From contig JBKQHM010000685.1 in assembly GCA_052148775.1 (NCBI GenBank), positions 1-27,335 of the forward strand: DNA of 27,335 bases. Direction: 5' to 3'. The notes beneath the pieces are model-generated. The model saw only the letters and a list, made by a program, of their open reading frames with translations, was not told where the DNA came from and made no database searches. How positions within the stretch are numbered: position 1 is the first letter of the stretch; the number at the start of each line of letters is the position of its first letter. The stretch is from CAVZRC01 sp052148775. Lineage in GTDB: Bacteria > Planctomycetota > Planctomycetia > Isosphaerales > Isosphaeraceae. This document shows, piece after piece, positions 23,823-27,335 of the stretch. The position numbers and the translations under genes were made by a program.

Positions 23823-24293
23823 TCACGGTGCCGAGACGTTGACGTACGCGCTTACGTTCTGGCTACCGGGGGCGGCATCGAGCGTGATGACAGTCACGGG
23901 GTACGATGTCGGGGGCGATGTCGGGACCGCCAGGGGGCCGGGGTCGCAGGCGCTGGTGGACGATGTCAGGATTTGGCCGCTGCCGGCGAGCTTCTGCGTC
24001 CAGGGGTTCTGCCACGGGACGATATAGTAAGTCTGACCCGACAGCATCGTCTGACCATAACGGGTGTTGACCACATGACCCTGCAACCGCAGCTCGAGCT
24101 GACGAACCTGCCTGAGCTGCATCACGACGAGCGGGCACAGGCCCGCCAGGCCGATGCCAAGGATCGCGAACGCGACCTGGACCTCGAGCAGCGAGTAACC
24201 TCGCCGGGCTCGATCCCCGCGATCGTTCGGCGGTACCCGGGCAGTCTGCAACGGGAAGGATTCACGAAAACGGATCGAGTTCGCTGGTCTCAT
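23823..24293 (-). CDS. GspI-like pseudopilin (prepilin N-terminal cleavage motif)
   Basis: A 156-residue prepilin. After a long 32-residue leader the peptidase site is RRG32|Y33, with SLLEVQVAFAILGIGLAGLCPLVVMQLRQ giving the helix and Glu37 at +5. 'LLEVxVAFAIL' is the usual GspI/PilV form. The globular part is short, with YIVPWQNPW and VTVITLDAA strands. Its ATG overlaps the stop of the GspG-like gene (ATGA), so they are translationally coupled. By analogy with type II secretion, GspI, GspJ and GspK together start pseudopilus assembly. The long leader is unusual compared with proteobacteria, but the adjacent GspG-like gene also has one of 32. Confidence 0.78.
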   Translation of the reverse strand: MRPANSIRFRESFPLQTARVPPNDRGDRARRGYSLLEVQVAFAILGIGLAGLCPLVVMQLRQVRQLELRLQGHVVNTRYGQTMLSGQTYYIVPWQNPWTQKLAGSGQILTSSTSACDPGPLAVPTSPPTSYPVTVITLDAAPGSQNVSAYVNVSAP

Positions 24294-24793
24294 TGGAATC
24301 CCGGAACGAGGGTTGGGCTTCCGGACGACGTCTGGACCGAGCCCGAGAACGTCCCATCCGCGGCAATCGTGTAGCTGCCCGACCAGTACGAGGAACCGGA
24401 GCGAGTCGCCGTCGCCGTGAACCAGCTCCCGGTGTAGCCGCCCACCTGGTAACTATAGGGCGCGGTTGCCGTGGTAAGGGTCGGGTCGATCAAGCTCGCG
24501 GATAAGAGCGTGTTCAAGTCGGGTGCGTAGGTGCGATTCTGCAGCCAATAGAGCCGCTGTGCCGACCAGATGGCACGCAGGTTGGCCCCGGCCACGTCCG
24601 CACGAGACTGTTCCAACGACTGCTGAAACTTGGGGACGCCCATCGAGACCAGTACGCCCAGCACCACGAGGACGACCATGATCTCGACCAGGGTGAACCC
24701 GCGGATCCGGGTGCGGCAAGGCGACGGGCGGAGCCCGGGCGCCGCGCCCGGAGCCATCGTGACTACATATCTATAGTTCTTGATTATTGTCAT
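24290..24793 (-). CDS. GspG-like major pseudopilin
   Basis: A 167-residue prepilin of the type II secretion/type IV pilin family. The ATG at 24793 has AGGGA about 9 bases upstream. The leader is 32 residues, cleaved at G32|F33; FTLVEIMVVLVVLGVLVSMGVPKF is the classical hydrophobic helix with Glu37 at +5. The following segment SRADVAGANLRAIWSAQRLYWLQNRTYAPDLNTLL is typical of GspG-like pilins in planctomycetes. The C-terminus has short strands with Tyr, Ser, Thr and Gly (YSYQVGGYTGSWFTATATRSG). It lies 86 bases downstream of the platform gene. The frame is open further upstream but that overlaps gspF and is not coding. It should be the main subunit of the filament, or share that role with the prepilin at 26470. 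Confidence 0.87.
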   Translation of the reverse strand: MTIIKNYRYVVTMAPGAAPGLRPSPCRTRIRGFTLVEIMVVLVVLGVLVSMGVPKFQQSLEQSRADVAGANLRAIWSAQRLYWLQNRTYAPDLNTLLSASLIDPTLTTATAPYSYQVGGYTGSWFTATATRSGSSYWSGSYTIAADGTFSGSVQTSSGSPTLVPGFQ

Positions 24794-24879
24794 GATTCGA
24801 TTCCCTGCGACATGTAGGATAATGACGTGGCACGAGACTGCCCGCGAGTCAGAGCGGCCATCGCTCGACCCGATGGTAT

Positions 24880-25974
24880 TTACTTCACCTGGCCTGCCAT
24901 GTCGAACATGGGCATGTAAATCGCGAGCATCAGGCCCGCAATCGACGAGCCCATGAACATGATGATGAGCGGTTCCACCATCTTGGTGACTTTGAGAATC
25001 ATGCCTTCCATCTTCTCCTTGAAGAACGGAGCAATCTGCTCCATGACCTGCGGGAGCTGGCCTGATTCCTCGCCGACCTGGACCATGCTGGTCAGCATGG
25101 GGAGGAACAACCCGGTCTCCTGGAGCGCCGCGTGGAGCGACTTGCCCGACGCGACCCTCATGGCCACACGCTCCAGCGCGTCGCGATAGATCGGGTTGGT
25201 CTGGAAGATCCCCTTGAGGGTGTGCATGGTCTCCATCATGGGCACGCCGCTCTTGAGGAGCAGCGCCAGATTCGAGGCGAATCGGTACATCGCCATCTCG
25301 ACGCACAGTTGGCCCACGGTGGGCACGACCATCAGGGCACCGCCGACGTACTTGCGACCTGCCTCCGTCTTCATGTACCGCTTGAAGGCGAAGATGGTGA
25401 CCACGACGGTGATGACGGCATAATGGCCGTACTTGACGATGGCATCCGACGCGTCGACCACGTATTGCGTGATGGCGGGTAGCTGGGCGTCCATGTCCTT
25501 GAACATCTTGGCGAAGACGGGCACGACCATCCAGAGCATGACGGTCACGGCGACCACCGCCACGAAGATCAGGATCAGGGGATACATCAGCGCGCCCTTG
25601 ACCTTGCGCTTGGTCTCCCGGGAGTCGCGGATCTGCTTGTTCAGCTCGACGAGCACCTGGGCCATCTTGCCGGTGACTTCGCCGGTGCGGATCGCCTCCA
25701 GCCACTGGAACTCGAAGACCTGGGGGAACGCGGCCGCCCCGGCGTGGAAGGTGCTCCCCGACGCGACTTTGGCCGTGATCTGCTCCAGGACCGCCTGGAG
25801 CTTGACGCTCTCACACTGCGACGACGCGATCTTCAGGGCCTGCAACAGTGGTGTCCCGGAGCTGACCAGGGTCGAGAGCTGATGGAAGAAGGACAGCGTA
25901 TCCTCGATCTTCGCCGACTTGTGCGGTTTCTTCGAGATCTGTGCATGAGCCACGACCCATTCATCGAATGCCAA
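24880..25974 (-). CDS. GspF/PilC-family inner-membrane platform protein
   Basis: A 364-residue polytopic membrane protein that anchors assembly of a type II pseudopilus or type IV pilus and couples it to a cytoplasmic ATPase. Two T2SSF domains are visible: residues about 25-150 (FFHQLSTLVSSGTPLLQALKIA; FQWLEAIRTGEVTGKMAQVL) and about 230-350 (FASNLALLLKSGVPMMETMHTL; SMVQVGEESGQLPQVMEQIA). Membrane segments: about 128-152, 183-203 and 330-352. The start is taken as TTG 25974 because AGGAGGT lies 4 bases upstream and the N-terminus MAFDEWVVAHAQ fits; the in-frame ATG at 26028 would cover the ribosome site and lies in non-coding sequence. The ATPase (GspE/PilB) and peptidase genes are not in the window. 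Confidence 0.9.
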   Translation of the reverse strand: MAFDEWVVAHAQISKKPHKSAKIEDTLSFFHQLSTLVSSGTPLLQALKIASSQCESVKLQAVLEQITAKVASGSTFHAGAAAFPQVFEFQWLEAIRTGEVTGKMAQVLVELNKQIRDSRETKRKVKGALMYPLILIFVAVVAVTVMLWMVVPVFAKMFKDMDAQLPAITQYVVDASDAIVKYGHYAVITVVVTIFAFKRYMKTEAGRKYVGGALMVVPTVGQLCVEMAMYRFASNLALLLKSGVPMMETMHTLKGIFQTNPIYRDALERVAMRVASGKSLHAALQETGLFLPMLTSMVQVGEESGQLPQVMEQIAPFFKEKMEGMILKVTKMVEPLIIMFMGSSIAGLMLAIYMPMFDMAGQVK

Positions 25975-26196
25975 GTCACACCTCCTCTTCCCCAGTCCGG
26001 CGCGTGACGATCCGCGATCGCCCAACATCGCCGCGCGACGTCGCGGTTCTGATCTACCCCCAGGTCGGCTACCTTGACTTCTACTTCGATCTTAGGCCAC
26101 TTTCGCCAGCATCCGTTGGGCCACGCGGATCTCGATCAAGGCGCCCGCCGATCCGGGATGAGTCGTGGGCACAACACAGCTCGCACGGATTTGACA
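25972..26196. repeat. Direct repeat copy A, between gspF-like and prepilin genes
   Basis: About 225 bases that align, with scattered mismatches and small gaps, to 27109-27330 in the same orientation. Shared blocks include CGATCCGCGAT (26008-26018), CGCGCGACG-type sequence near 26032, and the exact 17-base end CTCGCACGGATTTGACA (26180-26196). The left end coincides with the gspF-like start codon and its ribosome site. The right end is TTGACA, a perfect -35 hexamer pointing to the prepilin gene. Confidence 0.75.
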
Positions 26197-26218
26197 GCCG
26201 TTGGATTTGATCTAGCGT
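26191..26218 (+). promoter_or_regulatory. Possible promoter of the divergent prepilin gene
   Basis: TTGACA (26191-26196) is a perfect -35 consensus and is conserved in the second repeat copy. The best -10 at 16 bases spacing is TAGCGT (26213-26218), which is poor. If used, the prepilin mRNA would have a leader of about 240 bases. Confidence is low because of the weak -10. Confidence 0.35.
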
Positions 26219-26469
26219 TGAATGTCACGGCGAAGATGTCACCGCAGGGGGACTGATCCTCAGCCAGGTCAGCGGGAACGCCGCCGCCCCCCTTCATCCG
26301 GAACGGTCGAAACCGCGGCCGATCGCGGTTCGGTCCGGACGGACGTTCCTTTCCTCGGTCTGGCAGCTCTTGTCGAGGAACCACCGCGGTCGATGTCGCC
26401 GAACAGAAGCACGTTCCCATGTTGTACGACTACCTGGATTCGAACCAAAGAAAAAGAGGGCCGAACACC

Positions 26470-26931
26470 ATGCAGAGATTTGCGTCGAGAATGCGTACCC
26501 GTCGAGGGTTCACCCTCGTCGAACTGGCCGTTGTGATCGTGATCATCGGCATTCTGGCCGCCTTCGGCGTGCCGAAATTCCTCGCGTCGGTGGAGAAGTC
26601 CAAGGCGGCCGAGGCCTTCAATTACTGGTCGACCGTGCAAGCGGCCCAAGAGCGGTACATCGCCCAGAACGGCGTGTACTGGCAATCCACCAACTCCGAT
26701 GCCCTCGACATCGTCCTGCCGATCCTGCAGTATTTCACGGCGCCCACCATCACTGCGACACCGGGGACTTCGGGCAGTCCGACGTGGTCGGGGACACTGA
26801 CCCGCAACGTCTCGAGCTCGAGCTACGGAGCCTATACGGTCGCCTGGAACCAGAATGGGTTTGATGCGACCAACTCGACCATCCCGCAAACGATCAGCCC
26901 GGTGACGGGTGACGCTGGTTCGGGAAGCTGA
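26470..26931 (+). CDS. GspG-like prepilin, divergent from the pseudopilin cluster
   Basis: A 153-residue prepilin. ATG 26470 gives a short basic leader MQRFASRMRTRRG and the site G13|F14; FTLVELAVVIVIIGILAAFGVPKF is the canonical helix with Glu18 at +5. The segment EKSKAAEAFNYWSTVQAAQERYIAQNGVYW is typical of the GspG/planctomycete pilin group. The end is Ser/Thr/Gly/Asn-rich with Trp and Tyr (YGAYTVAWNQNGFDATNS). An AGAGGG lies about 11 bases before the start; a further in-frame ATG at 26419 would add a non-pilin leader. It is about as long as the GspG-like protein of the cluster but not closely similar outside the helix. It is flanked by the direct repeats, so it may be a mobile or duplicated cassette. 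Confidence 0.88.
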   Translation: MQRFASRMRTRRGFTLVELAVVIVIIGILAAFGVPKFLASVEKSKAAEAFNYWSTVQAAQERYIAQNGVYWQSTNSDALDIVLPILQYFTAPTITATPGTSGSPTWSGTLTRNVSSSSYGAYTVAWNQNGFDATNSTIPQTISPVTGDAGSGS

Positions 26932-27001
26932 TCTGGGCTTCCCGTGACGCGGGGCGGCGACATGCCCTGTCATCGGAATTTTTTGTGGTCCTGACCACGA
27001 T

Positions 27002-27027
27002 GCGGGCGACCCCTTCCGGTCGCCCGC
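27002..27027 (+). terminator. Hairpin after the prepilin gene
   Basis: A perfect 10-base stem GCGGGCGACC / GGTCGCCCGC with a 6-base loop lies 70 bases after the prepilin stop. Its position and strength suit a terminator, but only TTT occurs a few bases later, not a full T-run. A T6 tract at 26979-26984 lies before it. Confidence 0.5.
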
Positions 27028-27108
27028 GGCAGTTTCCCGCTCCGGCCTGACCACCGGCATTGCCCTCGATCAGGAATCGACGGAGTCGGATCCGGTTGCA
27101 TTGAACGG

Positions 27109-27330
27109 CAAGTCCCACGTCCTCTCCCCGAGTCTCACGCGTACCGATCCGCGATTCGGTCCCGATCATCGCGGCGCGACGGCGCGGTCCCGGTCTACTC
27201 AGGATCGGCCACCTCGAGTTCGATCCGGCGCCGCTCGCAGCCGCGTCCGTGCGGCCGAGTCGATCGCGATCAACGCCTCTGTCCTTCCGGCGTAAATCGT
27301 GGGTCCAAGATACCTCGCACGGATTTGACA
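27109..27330. repeat. Direct repeat copy B, downstream of the prepilin gene
   Basis: The diverged second copy of 25972-26196, in the same orientation, also ending in CTCGCACGGATTTGACA (27314-27330) with the -35-like TTGACA. It holds a remnant of the gspF-like start region at its left end. By analogy with copy A, another prepilin gene may begin beyond the window edge. Confidence 0.75.
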
Positions 27331-27335
27331 CTCCC

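Larger units (their letters stand above)
26932..27335. other. Gene-free stretch downstream of the prepilin to the window end
   Basis: It contains the hairpin at 27002-27027 and the second repeat copy (27109-27330). A leftward frame across it exists, but its translation is not protein-like. Reading leftward from 27109, the copy keeps a start-like TTG and a few codons resembling the gspF start (M-x-F-N/D), then meets a stop after 13 codons. Confidence 0.45.

Noticed and set aside
26440..26470. GGATTCGAACC-like sequence, resembling the T-arm of a minus-strand tRNA
   Set aside because: No acceptor, D-arm or anticodon stem pairs around it, and it is the leader of the prepilin gene. A similar GAATTCGAACC at 1626-1636 is likewise unsupported.
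26932..27331. A 145-codon minus-strand frame to the window's right end
   Set aside because: It spans the hairpin and repeat copy B; the translation is Arg/Gly-rich and without a pattern.

Overview
The window looks like chromosomal DNA of a GC-rich planctomycete, most likely of the Isosphaeraceae type (inference from gene content; no rRNA or marker gene is present). The pointers are a PEP-CTERM secreted protein, an ECF sigma factor fused through a membrane segment to WD40-like repeats, a secreted protein with a LEPR-XLL-like N-terminus, pseudopilin genes, and intergenic inverted repeats of the kind that litter planctomycete genomes (one reads as NPKRQRG, another as GQAFQPD when wrongly translated). 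I see no tRNA, rRNA, CRISPR array, transposase or prophage.

Layout. 1-1230: a decayed remnant of dndD, the SMC-like ATPase of DNA phosphorothioation, with a frameshift after codon 7 and no C-terminal half; then a gene-free stretch with an inverted repeat. 1653-2408 (+): PEP-CTERM protein. 2570-4294 (-): ECF sigma/WD40 fusion. 4488-4892 (+): stand-alone LigD-type 3'-phosphoesterase domain. 5507-8371 (+): MlaE-MlaF-MlaD lipid-transport operon. 8594-10339 (+): membrane-anchored SGNH hydrolase-like protein, convergent with 10358-11869 (-), a TAXI-type solute-binding protein carrying a second membrane segment and a cytoplasmic tail. 12372-12613 (-): small secreted-protein gene that appears frameshifted. 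12826-13611 (-): START/SRPBCC-like exported protein. 13738-14679 (-): exported alpha/beta hydrolase.

14882-20231 (+): a self-contained efflux module. A TetR regulator is followed by an RND permease and its HlyD-type adaptor, whose reading frames overlap by 4 bases. The same 15-base operator sits before tetR and before the permease gene, so the regulator probably controls both itself and the pump. No outer-membrane factor is present.

20605-25974 (-): a pseudopilin assembly cluster. Transcription runs leftward from a GspF/PilC inner-membrane platform gene (TTG start with a strong ribosome site) through GspG-, GspI-, GspJ- and GspK-like prepilins, three of the joints overlapping or nearly so, then a probable lipoprotein and a LEPR-like surface protein. 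A further GspG-like prepilin (26470-26931, +) diverges from this cluster. It is bracketed by two diverged direct repeats of about 220 bases, the second ending 5 bases before the window edge.

The genes with cell-envelope roles (Mla, RND efflux, pseudopilins, PEP-CTERM, START-like and SGNH proteins) dominate. I found no convincing wholly new system; the best leads are the repeat-flanked prepilin, the twin-operator efflux module, the sigma/WD40 fusion and the orphan two-membrane-segment TAXI protein.
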